DNA of 63,062 nt from Azonexus sp. (GCA_031260295.1 JAIRKE010000047.1:1-63062); one strand, 5' to 3'; counted from the stretch's first letter, positions 27,462 through 37,163 are shown. The notes: generated by a model not told the origin, from the letters alone. Translations and numbers: made by a program.

Positions 27462-28448
27462 ATGTCCAAAGCCCCCATGCGCGTAGCCGTTACCGGCGCC
27501 GCCGGCCAGATCGGTTATAGTCTGCTGTTCCGCATCGCCTCTGGCGAAATGCTTGGCAAAGACCAACCGGTCATCCTCCAGCTGCTCGACCTGCCGCAAG
27601 CCCAGCAAGCCGTGAAAGGCGTGATGATGGAGCTGGAAGACTGCGCCTTCCCGCTGCTGGCCGGCATAGTCGCCACCGACGATCCGAACGCCGCCTTCAA
27701 GGATGCCGACGTCTGCCTGCTGGTCGGTGCCCGTCCCCGCACCAAGGGCATGGAGCGCGCCGACCTTCTGACCGCCAACGGCGCCATCTTCACCGTTCAG
27801 GGCAAGGCCATCGCCGAGAACGCCAAGGAAAACGTCAAGGTGCTGGTCGTCGGCAACCCCTGCAACACCAACGCCTACATCGCCGCCGCCGCCGCCAAAA
27901 AGGTCGGCCGCACCAACCCGGCCAATTACCACGGCATGCTGCGCCTCGACCACAACCGCGCCTTGTCGCAACTGGCCACCAAGGCCGGCCGTCCGGTGTC
28001 GTCCTTGAAGAAGCTGGTCGTCTGGGGCAACCACTCGCCCACGATGTATGCCGACTATCGCTACACCACGTCCAACGGCGATAGCGTCAAGGCCCTGATC
28101 AACGACGCCGTCTGGAACAACGACGTGTTCCTGCCGACCGTCGGTAAGCGCGGCGCCGCCATCATCGAAGCGCGCGGCCTGTCGTCCGCCGCCTCCGCCG
28201 CCAACGCCGCCATCGACCACGTCCGCGACTGGGTCCTGGGCTCCGACGAATGGGTCACCATGGGCGTGCCGTCCGATGGCTCCTACGGCATCCCGAAGGG
28301 CATCGTGTTCGGCTTCCCGTGCGAATGCAAGGGCGGTTCCTACAAGATCATCCAGGGTCTGGAAATCGATGCCTACAGCCAGGAGAAAATCAATCTGACG
28401 CTGAAGGAACTGACCGACGAAGCCGAAGCCGTCAAGGACATGCTGTAA
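27462..28448 (+). CDS. mdh: Malate dehydrogenase
   Basis: 328 residues of the dimeric, cytosolic-type MDH common in betaproteobacteria. The NAD motif is [19 protein letters not shown] at the N-terminus. [16 protein letters not shown] carries the substrate Arg, [10 protein letters not shown] the Asn, and [13 protein letters not shown] the catalytic His. It interconverts malate and oxaloacetate. CAGGAG precedes the ATG. A terminator follows, so the CitE-like gene downstream is probably separately expressed. Confidence 0.97.
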   Translation: MSKAPMRVAVTGAAGQIGYSLLFRIASGEMLGKDQPVILQLLDLPQAQQAVKGVMMELEDCAFPLLAGIVATDDPNAAFKDADVCLLVGARPRTKGMERADLLTANGAIFTVQGKAIAENAKENVKVLVVGNPCNTNAYIAAAAAKKVGRTNPANYHGMLRLDHNRALSQLATKAGRPVSSLKKLVVWGNHSPTMYADYRYTTSNGDSVKALINDAVWNNDVFLPTVGKRGAAIIEARGLSSAASAANAAIDHVRDWVLGSDEWVTMGVPSDGSYGIPKGIVFGFPCECKGGSYKIIQGLEIDAYSQEKINLTLKELTDEAEAVKDML

Positions 28449-28474
28449 TCCGGCCAGTCGTCTAGCTTCCCCGG

Positions 28475-28505
28475 AAGGCCGCGGTAAAATGCCGCGGCCT
28501 TTTCA
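28475..28505 (+). terminator. Rho-independent terminator of mdh
   Basis: AAGGCCGCGG (28475-28484) pairs with CCGCGGCCTT (28492-28501) and runs into a T-rich TTTTCATTTT tail. Confidence 0.88.
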
Positions 28506-28520
28506 TTTTCAGTTGCCGAC

Positions 28521-29504
28521 ATGCACCATCCCCAAGCCATTCTTTTCGCTGGCGAAAAACCCTTCCCCATTCTGCCCGCCGTCGACCACTACGCCGGTTC
28601 GGAAAAACTGATGCGCAAGGCGCTCCAGTTGCAGCAGGAGCTCGGGCCGATCTTCGACATCACCTGCGACTGCGAGGACGGCGCCCATGCCGGCGCCGAG
28701 CGTGAACACGCCGAGATGGCGGCCGCTGTGATCCTGTCGGACGACAACCGCTTCAACCGCGTTGGCGCCCGCGTCCATGACGTGACCCATGCGCATTGGC
28801 GGCAGGATATGGAAATCCTGGTGCGCCTCGCCGGCACCCGGCTACCGTTCATCACCTTGCCCAAGCCATGCAGCGCCGCTGACGTGCGGACGCAGATCGA
28901 CGCCCTGCGGCAGATCGAAAAGCAATGCGGCCTTGGCCGCGAAATTCCGGTGCACGTGCTGATCGAGACGCACGGTGCTCTACGTGAAGTCTGGCAAATT
29001 GCCGCCTTGCCCGGCGTTGAGTCGCTCGACTTTGGCCTGATGGATTTCGTCTCCGGCCACCACGGCGCCATTCCCGGTACCGCGATGAAGAGTCCGGGCC
29101 AATTCGAGCACCCACTGGTCGCCCGCGCCAAGTGCGAGATCAGTGCCGCCGCGCTGGCCTGTGGCGTGGTGCCGTCGCACAACGTGACCACCGAGCTGAA
29201 GGACATCGATATCATCCGCAACGATGCCCTGCGTGCCCGCCGGGAATTCGGCTATCTGCGCATGTGGAGTATCCACCCGAACCAGATCGTGCCGATCGTC
29301 GAGGCCATGCGTCCCGATTTTTCCGAAGTCCGGGCCGCGGCGGAAATCCTGCTCGCCGCCCAGGACAAGGACTGGGGACCAATCCAGCACGATGGCAAAC
29401 TGCACGACCGGGCCTCCTACCGCTACTACTGGGAGTTGCTTGAGCGCGCCCACGTCACCGGTATGGATATCCCCGGTGAGGCCAAGAGCCGCTTCTTTGG
29501 CTGA
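28521..29504 (+). CDS. HpcH/HpaI aldolase / CitE-like CoA-ester lyase
   Basis: 327 residues in the CitE/malyl-CoA lyase TIM-barrel superfamily. FDITCDCEDGAHAG holds the acidic metal-site residues and VHVLIETHGALREVWQIAAL the metal-binding Glu. LDFGLMDFVSGHHGAIPG fits the family's Asp-loop, and MWSIHPNQIVPIVEAM the conserved strand. It is longer than CitE (~290) and resembles the stand-alone betaproteobacterial homologues often found with TCA genes. A CoA-ester lyase or thioesterase acting on malyl- or citramalyl-CoA is plausible; the substrate is not known. The start lies just after the mdh terminator. Confidence 0.82.
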   Translation: MHHPQAILFAGEKPFPILPAVDHYAGSEKLMRKALQLQQELGPIFDITCDCEDGAHAGAEREHAEMAAAVILSDDNRFNRVGARVHDVTHAHWRQDMEILVRLAGTRLPFITLPKPCSAADVRTQIDALRQIEKQCGLGREIPVHVLIETHGALREVWQIAALPGVESLDFGLMDFVSGHHGAIPGTAMKSPGQFEHPLVARAKCEISAAALACGVVPSHNVTTELKDIDIIRNDALRARREFGYLRMWSIHPNQIVPIVEAMRPDFSEVRAAAEILLAAQDKDWGPIQHDGKLHDRASYRYYWELLERAHVTGMDIPGEAKSRFFG

Positions 29505-30228
29505 GGAACTGCCCATCCTTTGGCGCGACGAGCACCTCGTCGTCATCGACAAGCCGCCCAACCTGCTCGTCCACCGTTCGGAAATCGATCGCCACGAAAC
29601 GCGCTTCGCCATCCAGATCCTGCGCGACCAGATCGGTCACCGCGTCTGGCCGGCGCATCGGCTCGACCGCGGCACCTCGGGAGTATTGCTGTTCGGGTTG
29701 AGCCCGGAAATCGCCGGCGCCCTCGCCCGCCAGTTCGCCGCCGGCACCGTGGACAAGCGCTACCTGGCGGTCGTCCGCGGCCACCCGCCGCTGGCCGGCA
29801 GCATCGACCATCCGCTGTCGCGCCAGCGCGACGATTACGAATTCCGCGGCGAACACAGCAGCGATGCCGCCCAGCCGGCGCTGACCCGCTACCGCCGCCT
29901 GGCCACCGTCGAGCTGCCGGTCGCCGTCGACCGCTACCCGTGCAGCCGCTACGCCCTGCTCGAACTGGAACCGGTCACTGGCCGGCGCCACCAGTTGCGC
30001 CGCCATCTCAAGCATATCGCCCATCCGATCATCGGCGATGCGACCTACGGCAAGGGCCGGCACAACCGCTATTTCGCCGAGCACCTCGACTGCCGCCGGC
30101 TGCTGCTGGCCTGTAGCGAACTGGTATTCACGCATCCGCTCAGCGACGCCCGCCTGCCGATAAAAGCCCCCGTATCGGGCGAATTCGCCACACTACTGGC
30201 ACGCTTCGGCTGGTCGACGAATCTGTAG
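29497..30228 (+). CDS. truC: tRNA pseudouridine(65) synthase-like protein
   Basis: About 243 residues of the RluA/TruC family. The catalytic motif is HRLDRGTSGVLLFG with the essential Asp, preceded by DEHLVVIDKPPNLLVHRSE. GRRHQLRRHLKHIAHPIIGD is the second family signature. The length without an S4 domain and the N-terminus match TruC better than RluC/RluD. No ATG is available close to the conserved region; the best start is TTG 29497 (overlapping the previous stop), with GTG 29476 as alternative. The true start is uncertain by several residues. Confidence 0.85.
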   Translation: MAEELPILWRDEHLVVIDKPPNLLVHRSEIDRHETRFAIQILRDQIGHRVWPAHRLDRGTSGVLLFGLSPEIAGALARQFAAGTVDKRYLAVVRGHPPLAGSIDHPLSRQRDDYEFRGEHSSDAAQPALTRYRRLATVELPVAVDRYPCSRYALLELEPVTGRRHQLRRHLKHIAHPIIGDATYGKGRHNRYFAEHLDCRRLLLACSELVFTHPLSDARLPIKAPVSGEFATLLARFGWSTNL

Positions 30229-30244
30229 AGAGCCTGTTCGTCGC

Positions 30245-30322
30245 TTACTTTGCCTTGATGACAGCAATCACGATCACCACGAAAATGACCAGCAGGCCGA
30301 TCAACTCGATGTTCACGAACAT
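30245..30322 (-). CDS. Candidate 25-residue membrane peptide
   Basis: This short frame begins ATG 30322, twelve bases after the stop of the PstS-like gene, and reads MFVNIELIGLLVIFVVIV then IAVIKAK. It is one uninterrupted hydrophobic helix with a Lys-rich C-terminal anchor. That composition is unlikely by chance in GC-rich DNA. No good ribosome site is seen, so translation would depend on coupling to the gene upstream. Function unknown. Confidence 0.4.
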   Translation of the reverse strand: MFVNIELIGLLVIFVVIVIAVIKAK

Positions 30323-30334
30323 GCCGTAAAGCGC

Positions 30335-30784
30335 TCAGGGCGCCAACTCAAAGACGATGTTGAAACGGGCGTCAACCTTGGCCTGCTCGACAAAACCGAT
30401 GCCGCACGGATTGGCGACAATCCACTGGGTCATCTCCTCGGGCGTGGCGACCTTGGGCAATGCCCGCATGCGCCCGGAGAAAATCTGCCGCGACCAGTAA
30501 GCATTGATTTCGGAGATGTCCTTGCCGACCAAGCGACGATAGAACTGGCTGCGCATCGGGTGGCTATCCTCCAGATCGGCCGGTTGCGCCTCGCGGCCGT
30601 TGAAGAACAGCCGGTAGCGGCCGAAGAAAATATTGACGACTTCGTTGCGGGTCAGCACTGCGACGCCGCAGCGGGCATTGACCACCACCGCCAAGCCGCC
30701 GGTTGCCGACGACTGCGCCAGCGCCGACGGCGCGGCGACCAGCGGCAGCAATGCGACGAGTGCGGAGAACGGCAGTCGCCTCAT
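30335..30784 (-). CDS. PstS-like small periplasmic phosphate/anion-binding protein
   Basis: 149 residues with a signal peptide (about 1-23, ending ALAQ). The mature part starts LAVVVNARCGVAVLTRNEVVNIFFGRYR, the typical opening of the short PBP-like (PstS-related) family, and continues with SEINAYWSRQIFSGRMRALPK, where full PstS proteins have the substrate loop. It covers only one lobe-sized domain, so it may not act as a classical ABC transporter receptor, and no permease genes are nearby. It starts five bases after the porin stop, so the two are cotranscribed. Confidence 0.75.
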   Translation of the reverse strand: MRRLPFSALVALLPLVAAPSALAQSSATGGLAVVVNARCGVAVLTRNEVVNIFFGRYRLFFNGREAQPADLEDSHPMRSQFYRRLVGKDISEINAYWSRQIFSGRMRALPKVATPEEMTQWIVANPCGIGFVEQAKVDARFNIVFELAP

Positions 30785-30788
30785 GCGT

Positions 30789-32021
30789 TCAGAAGACGAA
30801 ATCCATGGTCAGCGAGAATACATCGACCCGACCGTCCCAACCGGGCCGCTCCCGTCGGAACGGGAAAATCGAAGCGGAATCGCCGCGTATGGCATCCCAC
30901 TGCGCCTTCAAGGCCACGTTGCGGGCCACGTCCCAGCGCGCGCCGACAATCGTTGTGCCCTGCCGCGAGAACGAATCGGCCTGTACCTGGGTAACGCCGG
31001 GCAGCGAGGATGGGCTGTAATTCCTCGAACGAACCCAGGAATAACCGAGATAAGGGGTAACCGAGCCGATCCGGTAGCCAGCCAGCGCATAGCCGGCATA
31101 CGAATCGGCGAACGCCCGGCTACCCTGGTCAATGGAATTCAGCATCAACTGGAATTGCCACGGACCGTTGTCATAGACCAGCCCCAGCGAGTAGTAATGA
31201 CTGCGCGTACCGTCGACCCGCAGATAATCGAGCGAAGTGCGCGCCTGATCCGCCGTCAGGTAATGCGGCACCAATGAATAGAAGTTCTGGAGGATCGGCA
31301 GATTGCTGTTGAAGCGGATGTTGGCGTAGCTGCCGCGCAGCAGCCAGGGACCGGCCTGATATTCGAGATAGGCGCCCATCATCGGCGAACCGCCGATATT
31401 CCACTGTTCGTCCTCAAGCGGAATCTTGCCGTCGGCGATGCCGTAATAAATCTTGCCGCGCAGCGTGTTGTCGGCCAGCGGCACGGTCAGCGCCGCGTCG
31501 GCGCCGTTGATGCTGGAAAACGGCAGGGACCAGAAGTAATCGCCGGGCGGCCGCACCGGCAGATAGGAATAGCCGACCAGGCGCGAATCGGCGAGCATGA
31601 AGAATTCCGTGCCGAGCCGGCCGAAACGCATGCTGAGCGTCGGACTCGGATCGACCTTGAGGTAAGCCCAGGCGATCTCCGGCGTGTAGCTGCGGTCGTA
31701 ACGATAGCGGCTGACCCCCTGCACCACCGCCGCGAACTCGGAATTGATCCGCCAGTTGGCCTGTAGCCCCAGGATGCTATCGACATTCCCGGTCCAGCGC
31801 TTGCGCGCCCCGCGCGGCTGCGACAGGTCGCGCACGAACTCGACGTCGTTGGTGTTGGTACGCGCCATCCCCACGGTACCGAAACCGCCAATCGTGAAAT
31901 CGCCTGGCTCGCCGCGCGCCGGCAGGGACAACGCGGCGCCCGCCACGGCGAGAACCAGCCCCAGCCGAACGACCAGCCGGTGCAGGTAAGCGGAAAAACG
32001 CGGGAAGGAAAGGTAGGCCAT
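30789..32021 (-). CDS. Outer-membrane porin-like beta-barrel protein
   Basis: 410 residues. A signal segment (about 15-37, ending LPARG) precedes GDFTIGGFGTVGMART. The remainder shows alternating aromatic/hydrophobic strands and ends VDVFSLTMDFVF, with a C-terminal Phe as required for Bam-mediated insertion. LTMDFVF and the YLGYSWV-type strands suggest a 14- to 18-stranded porin. Homologues without assigned substrate are often paired with the small PstS-like protein that follows here. No strong ribosome site precedes the ATG. Confidence 0.8.
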   Translation of the reverse strand: MAYLSFPRFSAYLHRLVVRLGLVLAVAGAALSLPARGEPGDFTIGGFGTVGMARTNTNDVEFVRDLSQPRGARKRWTGNVDSILGLQANWRINSEFAAVVQGVSRYRYDRSYTPEIAWAYLKVDPSPTLSMRFGRLGTEFFMLADSRLVGYSYLPVRPPGDYFWSLPFSSINGADAALTVPLADNTLRGKIYYGIADGKIPLEDEQWNIGGSPMMGAYLEYQAGPWLLRGSYANIRFNSNLPILQNFYSLVPHYLTADQARTSLDYLRVDGTRSHYYSLGLVYDNGPWQFQLMLNSIDQGSRAFADSYAGYALAGYRIGSVTPYLGYSWVRSRNYSPSSLPGVTQVQADSFSRQGTTIVGARWDVARNVALKAQWDAIRGDSASIFPFRRERPGWDGRVDVFSLTMDFVF

Positions 32022-32033
32022 GGAACACTCGAA

Positions 32034-32058
32034 AAAAACCCGACTAGCGTCGGGTTTT
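32034..32058 (-). terminator. Rho-independent terminator after the nitronate monooxygenase-like gene
   Basis: AAAACCCGAC (32035-32044) pairs with GTCGGGTTTT (32049-32058). The minus strand then continues with a T7 run. It separates the upstream gene from the porin operon. Confidence 0.88.
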
Positions 32059-32075
32059 CAGCGATGGAGCCGGAC

Positions 32076-33332
32076 TCAGGGAGTCCGCTTCTCCGGCAGC
32101 GCCACTTGCTGCTCAGTGCTGAATTGATAGTCCTTGAAGATATGCTCGGCCGTCAGCAACTGGTAACTGCCGTCGGGTAGGCGGTGAGTCGTGTCCTTCA
32201 AACGCCAGGTCAACTGGCCGCAGGTCCAGATCTCAAAATTGCGCATGTGCGTGCACAGGCAGGTCTTGTCCCACACCTTGACCTTGCGTGCGCCCGGATG
32301 GGCGGCGACCTCGCGGTTATAAGCGGTGATGTAGGCGCATTTGCCGGCGGCGTCGAGCAAGTAGCCGTAAGCCTCACAATTGGGGCGGATGCCATCGCCG
32401 ATACCGGGGCTGGACTTAATCATGCGCATCGGGTAGCCGGTCGGGGAAATCTGGTTGACCTCGATGTCGTCCTCGCTGGCCTTGAAATATTCCTGCTTGG
32501 CCTCGGCCGGCAGGCCACACTCTTCGGTAACCGTGAAGCGGGTGGCCACCTGCACGGCGGCAGCGCCTTGTTCGAGGAAGGCGGCGGCGTCGGAACCGGT
32601 AAAGATACCGCCGGCCGGAATCACCGGAATGTCGAGATGCTCGTCCTGCAGGTAGCGCATCACTTCGCCGACGATGGTCGCCAGATCGTAGTCGGCCCAG
32701 TCCATGCCGAAACCGAGATGACCGCCGGCCAGCGGACCTTCAACGACGATATAGTCGGGCAGGCGGTTGGTGCGGGCGCTCTTCTTGAGGAACAACTGCA
32801 AGGCGCGAACCGAGGATACGATGATGCCCAGCTTGGCGTCGCGGAAACGCGGATGCTCCTCGATCAGGTTGAAGGAGCCGAGATGCAGGCCGGCAGCCAA
32901 TGTAATGCCGTCGATGCCGGCATCGAGCGCCGCCGACATGCGAACCTTGAGGGTTTCGCGCGGGGCGTTCATGGTCAGCTTTTCCATGCAATTAATCAGC
33001 ACCAGGCCAGTGCCCCGCTTTTGCCGCATGGTGGCCTCGACATGCAGGCGGGTCGCCTCGGCCAGGCGGCCGAGATCGAACTTGACCGGAGATTTGTCCT
33101 CGTTGAGGACGTTGGACTTGTAAAGCGCCAGTTTTTCCTTGACGTGCTTGGTCTCGTAGCGGCGATCCGACACAGTGTTGATCATCGCGTCCGATATATG
33201 GCCGATGCCGCCGAGGCGGGCGGCTTCCAGCGCCAGATCGGCCGTCGAAATATCAACCCCCATGCCGCCGATCATGATCGGCACGAGTTCGTGCTTGCCA
33301 AGGCGCAAGCGGAAATCATCCACACGCTTCAT
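32076..33332 (-). CDS. Nitronate monooxygenase / 2-nitropropane dioxygenase-like flavoprotein
   Basis: 418 residues from ATG 33332, preceded by AAGGA. The longer frame upstream is rejected. FMN TIM-barrel features are visible: PIMIGGMGVDIS at the N-terminus, VVEGPLAGGHLGFGMDW with the His region, and VIPAGGIFTGSDAAAFLEQGAAAVQVATRF as the phosphate-binding glycine loop. It is longer than typical NMOs (~350) because of a Cys-rich C-terminal extension (NCEAYGYLLDAAGKCAY, KTCLCTHMRNFEIWTCG). These Cys could bind a cluster or metal, and the family is often called NAD(P)H-dependent flavin oxidoreductase. Substrate not assigned. Confidence 0.8.
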   Translation of the reverse strand: MKRVDDFRLRLGKHELVPIMIGGMGVDISTADLALEAARLGGIGHISDAMINTVSDRRYETKHVKEKLALYKSNVLNEDKSPVKFDLGRLAEATRLHVEATMRQKRGTGLVLINCMEKLTMNAPRETLKVRMSAALDAGIDGITLAAGLHLGSFNLIEEHPRFRDAKLGIIVSSVRALQLFLKKSARTNRLPDYIVVEGPLAGGHLGFGMDWADYDLATIVGEVMRYLQDEHLDIPVIPAGGIFTGSDAAAFLEQGAAAVQVATRFTVTEECGLPAEAKQEYFKASEDDIEVNQISPTGYPMRMIKSSPGIGDGIRPNCEAYGYLLDAAGKCAYITAYNREVAAHPGARKVKVWDKTCLCTHMRNFEIWTCGQLTWRLKDTTHRLPDGSYQLLTAEHIFKDYQFSTEQQVALPEKRTP

Positions 33333-33509
33333 CTTTATCCTTAAGGAAACCGGCACGCTCGCGCTCACCCCCGCGCAACCGAGCCAAGCGCATGATTTTA
33401 CGCCATTGTGTGCCCGGATGCTTGCCGCTGCCGGATAAATCAAGTTTTCCCCTTTCCGGCCTGGCTAAACTTCACCTTTCGATCAATATCCCGCCTTCAA
33501 GGTTCGCCC

Positions 33510-34670
33510 ATGCGTCTGGCCTCGCACCCCCTCTGGCTGGTTGGCTTCCGCCCCTTTTTCACCCTCGCCTGCCTGGCCGGCCTGATCCTGCCGCCCGTCT
33601 GGGCCTTGATCTTCGGCGGCCAACTGGCGGCGCCGGACATCCCGGTCAGCGCAATCCAGTGGCACGCCCACGAAATGTTCTTCGGCTTCGGCTGGGCGGT
33701 GCTCGGCGGCTTTCTGCTGACCGCAACCAAGAACTGGGTCGGCATTCGCGGTTATCACGGCCCGGCCTTGCTGCTGCTGGCCGCCGCCTGGATCGTCGAG
33801 CGCCTGGCCATGAGCTTCGGCGGCCACTGGCCGCTGCCGCTGTTCCTGCTGGCCAACAACCTGTTCCTCGGCGGCATCGTCGCCATGTTGCTATGGACGC
33901 TGATCCGCCACCGCCAAAGCGACAGCTACCGCGACAACGCTTTTTTCCTGATCATGCTGCCGGCCTTCATCGTCGCCAAAAGCCTGCTGCTGAGCGGCGG
34001 CGACTTTGCTGCCGGCACCACGATGGCCATCGGTTTGTTCCGCCTGGCTTTCCTGGTCATGCTTGAACGCACATTGACGCAGTTCATGAAAGCCGCTTTC
34101 CAGGTGGAAATCCTGCGCCAGCCCAGGCTCGACATGGCGATCAAGCTGCTTGGCTTGGTGTTGGTCGTCGAATTCCTGCTGCCGCCACCGCTCGCCGCCG
34201 TCATTGCGCTGACCCTGGCGGCGCTGCTCGCCATCCGCCTCTGCTTCTGGCAGCCGCAATTGGCCATGCGCCGCATCGACATCGGCATCATGTTCATCGG
34301 CTATCTGCTTATCGTGGCGCAACTGCTGGTGGACGCCCTTGGCCATCTCGTCAACCTTGTCTGGGTCGGCTCGCTATCGGTGCATCTGTTCACCGTCGGC
34401 GTCATGGGCTGCGTCATCCCGGCCATGATCATCCGCATCGCCAAGGGCCACACCGGGCGCAAGGTGGTGTTCGCGGGCGTCGACCGGCTGGTGCTCTACA
34501 TCATGCTGGCCACGCTGTTCTTCCGCATCGGCCTGCCGCAGTTGTTCCCGGCCGGCTACCTGACCTGGATCCACCTCTCTGCCTGGACCTGGGCGCTGGC
34601 CTATGGCCTTCTCGCCTGGCGCACCATCCCGATGTTGATGCAACCGCGCATCGACGGCCGCGAACACTGA
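33510..34670 (+). CDS. nnrS: NnrS family haem-copper membrane protein
   Basis: 386 residues from ATG 33510; 12 hydrophobic helices can be traced. The N-terminal PLWLVGFRPFFTLACLAGL and WHAHEMFFGFGWAVLGGFLLTA are hallmark NnrS motifs, with conserved His in HAHE. SLSVHLFTVGVMGCVIPAMIIRIAKGHTGR is the second signature. NnrS proteins protect against nitrosative stress during denitrification. No nor/nir genes are in the window; a chemoreceptor lies convergent to it. No obvious FNR/NNR box seen upstream. Confidence 0.93.
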   Translation: MRLASHPLWLVGFRPFFTLACLAGLILPPVWALIFGGQLAAPDIPVSAIQWHAHEMFFGFGWAVLGGFLLTATKNWVGIRGYHGPALLLLAAAWIVERLAMSFGGHWPLPLFLLANNLFLGGIVAMLLWTLIRHRQSDSYRDNAFFLIMLPAFIVAKSLLLSGGDFAAGTTMAIGLFRLAFLVMLERTLTQFMKAAFQVEILRQPRLDMAIKLLGLVLVVEFLLPPPLAAVIALTLAALLAIRLCFWQPQLAMRRIDIGIMFIGYLLIVAQLLVDALGHLVNLVWVGSLSVHLFTVGVMGCVIPAMIIRIAKGHTGRKVVFAGVDRLVLYIMLATLFFRIGLPQLFPAGYLTWIHLSAWTWALAYGLLAWRTIPMLMQPRIDGREH

Positions 34671-34710
34671 GCGGAGCGCGGCAGCCCGAGAACAAACAGC
34701 TTGGTGAGCC

Positions 34711-34732
34711 GCCCCAGGCCAAAGCCTGGGGC
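34711..34732. terminator. Hairpin between nnrS and the chemoreceptor
   Basis: GCCCCAGGC (34711-34719) pairs with GCCTGGGGC (34724-34732). There is no T-run on either side, so it may be a weak convergent terminator. Confidence 0.45.
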
Positions 34733-34746
34733 CTCCTCGCCACAAA

Positions 34747-36783
34747 TCAGATCGTAAATCCGGCGACGCGTGCGCGCAGGCTTTCGGCGAGTTTTTCCAA
34801 CTCAGCCGCATAGTCTGCCGATTTCTTGGCCATCACATTGCTATCGTCGGCCATGCTGGCGATTTTTTCGACATTTTGGGCGATCTCGGCAATCGCGGCC
34901 GTCTGTTCGTCGATCGCGTGCGAAATGCTCATCACGGCAGCATTCACTTGACCAGCGCTTTCACGAATGTTGGCAATGCTGGCGCCGGCATTTTCGGCAA
35001 ACACCATGCCCTCCTCAACCTGATGGACACCGCTGTTCATGCTCGTCACCGCACCTTCGGTGCCGGCCTGTATCCCGCTGATCAGCGTACTGATCTCCTG
35101 AGTCGATGCGGATGTTCGCTCCGCGAGCTTACGGACCTCATCGGCCACAACAGCAAAGCCACGCCCCTGTTCTCCGGCGCGTGCCGCCTCAATGGCCGCG
35201 TTGAGCGCCAGCAGATTGGTCTGCTCGGCAATTTCCCGAATCACGCTGACAATTGCCGAGATCGCCTTCGATTCCTGGCCCAGGGTGGTCACCGCCGAGG
35301 AAGCGGTGCGCACCGTCTCGGCAATACGTGTCATGCTGGCAACGGCCTGCCCGATCACTTCCGCACCTTGGCTGGAAACATGCCCGGACTCAACCGAAAC
35401 GCCATTAGCATGGCTGGCGTTCTCGGCCACATGGACGATATTGGCGTTGATCTCCTCAATGCTGGCCGCCATTGCCGACGCGGCATCGCTCTGCAATCCG
35501 GACTGCGTCGCCACTTGCATGGCCGAGCTGGACAAATGAGCGGCATTTTCGGCTAGCCGGAACGACGCGGATTGAATATCGCTCAGCGTGGTACGCATAT
35601 CCCCGGCCATCTTGTTGGTCGCTTTCAGCAACTGCCCCACTTCATCCTCACTGCGCTGCTTGATAGCGACCGTCAGATCGCCGGACGCGATGCGCTGCAT
35701 CGCCTTGACCACTTCCATCAGCGGCTGCGTTACCCAGTAGCGCGAGGAAAAGAACAACGTGGCGCACAGTAGAACGCACAGCACCACCGCTCCGAGGATC
35801 AGGCGATTGCGTACGGCATCGGCATGAACGTTGAGATCATCGACATGGACGCTCGTTGCGATAACCCAATTCCATGCCGGCACGAACATGAACACGGATA
35901 CCTTCCGGCCCTCCGCAGTTCCATGCGGCTTGGGAAAGAGGTAGTAGATCACGCCTTCCTTTTGCTCCACCATCTCGCGTATGTAATAGACGTCGTTGCT
36001 GTCCTTGGTATCCCATAGGTTCTCGCCTTCGCGCGTCGGGTGCAGGACGAGCTCGCCTTTGTTCGTACCCGCATCGATGCCAAAAATGTAGCCGGTCTCG
36101 AACAGCTTGATGTCCCGCAACCTCTTTTTCATATCGGCCAGTTGTTCGCTGAAATCGAGCCCGACGAAAAGAGCGCCGACAACCTGGCCCGACGCACTGA
36201 GTAGCGGCCGGTAATTCGTCATATAGTCGCGGCCGAACAAGCGCGCCTTGCCGGTATAGGTCTTCCCGGCCAGCAGCAATTCGCGCGCTGGGTGCCGCGC
36301 TCCCAGCGGGGTACCCATGGCCCGCGTTCCGTCCTCCTTTTTGAGCGACGTGGCGATACGGACAAAATCATCTCCCTGGCGAACGAAAAGGGTACCGGCA
36401 GCCGTCGTATTGGCGGTAAAACGGTCGAAAGGCGCGACATTGCCGTTGAGCACTTTGCCCTCCAGGCTAAGCACGGGGGTTTTGGCGCTGCCGACCTCGA
36501 TTGTTTCGTCGGTGCGCAAAGCGAACTCCCCGCTAAAATCCGCCTGCAACGTCCGAGCCAACCGTTCCGCCGCCTTCTCGAGCGATACGCGAACCGTTTC
36601 GACCATATCGACGGCCTGTTGATTGGTCCGCTTCAGTTCCTCGATTCCTTGCCGCTCGAATACGGAACTCAGCCAGGCATTCAAGGCAATAATCGCCACG
36701 ACGAAAAGACCAAAAATCGTCGCCGCCTGAATGACATTTAACTTGACAGAGATTGACAGATTGCGAAATTTGCTAATCAACAT
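34747..36783 (-). CDS. Methyl-accepting chemotaxis protein with Cache_3-Cache_2-type sensor
   Basis: 678 residues. Helix TM1 is at about 13-35. A large periplasmic region (about 36-320) includes the [27 protein letters not shown]ache-type pattern and [22 protein letters not shown]2 (about 330-350) is followed by a HAMP domain (about 350-405). The signalling hairpin [19 protein letters not shown] lies near 515-535. There is no CheR/CheB pentapeptide at the C-terminus (…RVAGFTI). It should signal to CheA for a small organic ligand, unknown. No other che genes nearby. Confidence 0.94.
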   Translation of the reverse strand: MLISKFRNLSISVKLNVIQAATIFGLFVVAIIALNAWLSSVFERQGIEELKRTNQQAVDMVETVRVSLEKAAERLARTLQADFSGEFALRTDETIEVGSAKTPVLSLEGKVLNGNVAPFDRFTANTTAAGTLFVRQGDDFVRIATSLKKEDGTRAMGTPLGARHPARELLLAGKTYTGKARLFGRDYMTNYRPLLSASGQVVGALFVGLDFSEQLADMKKRLRDIKLFETGYIFGIDAGTNKGELVLHPTREGENLWDTKDSNDVYYIREMVEQKEGVIYYLFPKPHGTAEGRKVSVFMFVPAWNWVIATSVHVDDLNVHADAVRNRLILGAVVLCVLLCATLFFSSRYWVTQPLMEVVKAMQRIASGDLTVAIKQRSEDEVGQLLKATNKMAGDMRTTLSDIQSASFRLAENAAHLSSSAMQVATQSGLQSDAASAMAASIEEINANIVHVAENASHANGVSVESGHVSSQGAEVIGQAVASMTRIAETVRTASSAVTTLGQESKAISAIVSVIREIAEQTNLLALNAAIEAARAGEQGRGFAVVADEVRKLAERTSASTQEISTLISGIQAGTEGAVTSMNSGVHQVEEGMVFAENAGASIANIRESAGQVNAAVMSISHAIDEQTAAIAEIAQNVEKIASMADDSNVMAKKSADYAAELEKLAESLRARVAGFTI

Positions 36784-37163
36784 GACTCCTCCATTGATTA
36801 TTCATTTATCGGAGCACTTTACCTGACTCTCCAAATAATGCATGCGTCGGAATAAAGCCCTAAAAAACGATGAGACGACCGCCATCGCCTCGGCATTGAT
36901 TTTCTGGCAGCTCGCGCCGGACACCGACATAGCGACCGTGGAAACATGATCGCAGATGTTCTGATCCTGACTGGGCACCATGACATTCAGTTGATCCGAG
37001 GACAGGAGCAAACTGCTTCGGCGCTTCGATCTCCCGCAAGCGGGAACGAGCGCAAAAAAAGCGGGCAGCACCGGCCCAATGACGTTCGCACGCCCGCCAG
37101 TGCTGCCGACGGGGCATCCAAGCCCTTATAATCAGCGGTTCTCCTTTTTGTACTGACTCGCCT
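36784..37163. other. Intergenic region between the chemoreceptor and psd
   Basis: 380 bases without a convincing gene. Short frames on both strands (an 89-residue minus-strand one at 36802-37071 among them) lack ribosome sites and recognisable sequence. An inverted repeat GGCAGCAC/GTGCTGCC spans about 37064-37110. The promoters of both neighbours should lie here, but I see no clear -35/-10. Confidence 0.5.

Noticed and set aside
36802..37071. 89-residue minus-strand frame upstream of psd
   Set aside because: No ribosome site, no known domain and overlapping alternatives in other frames.
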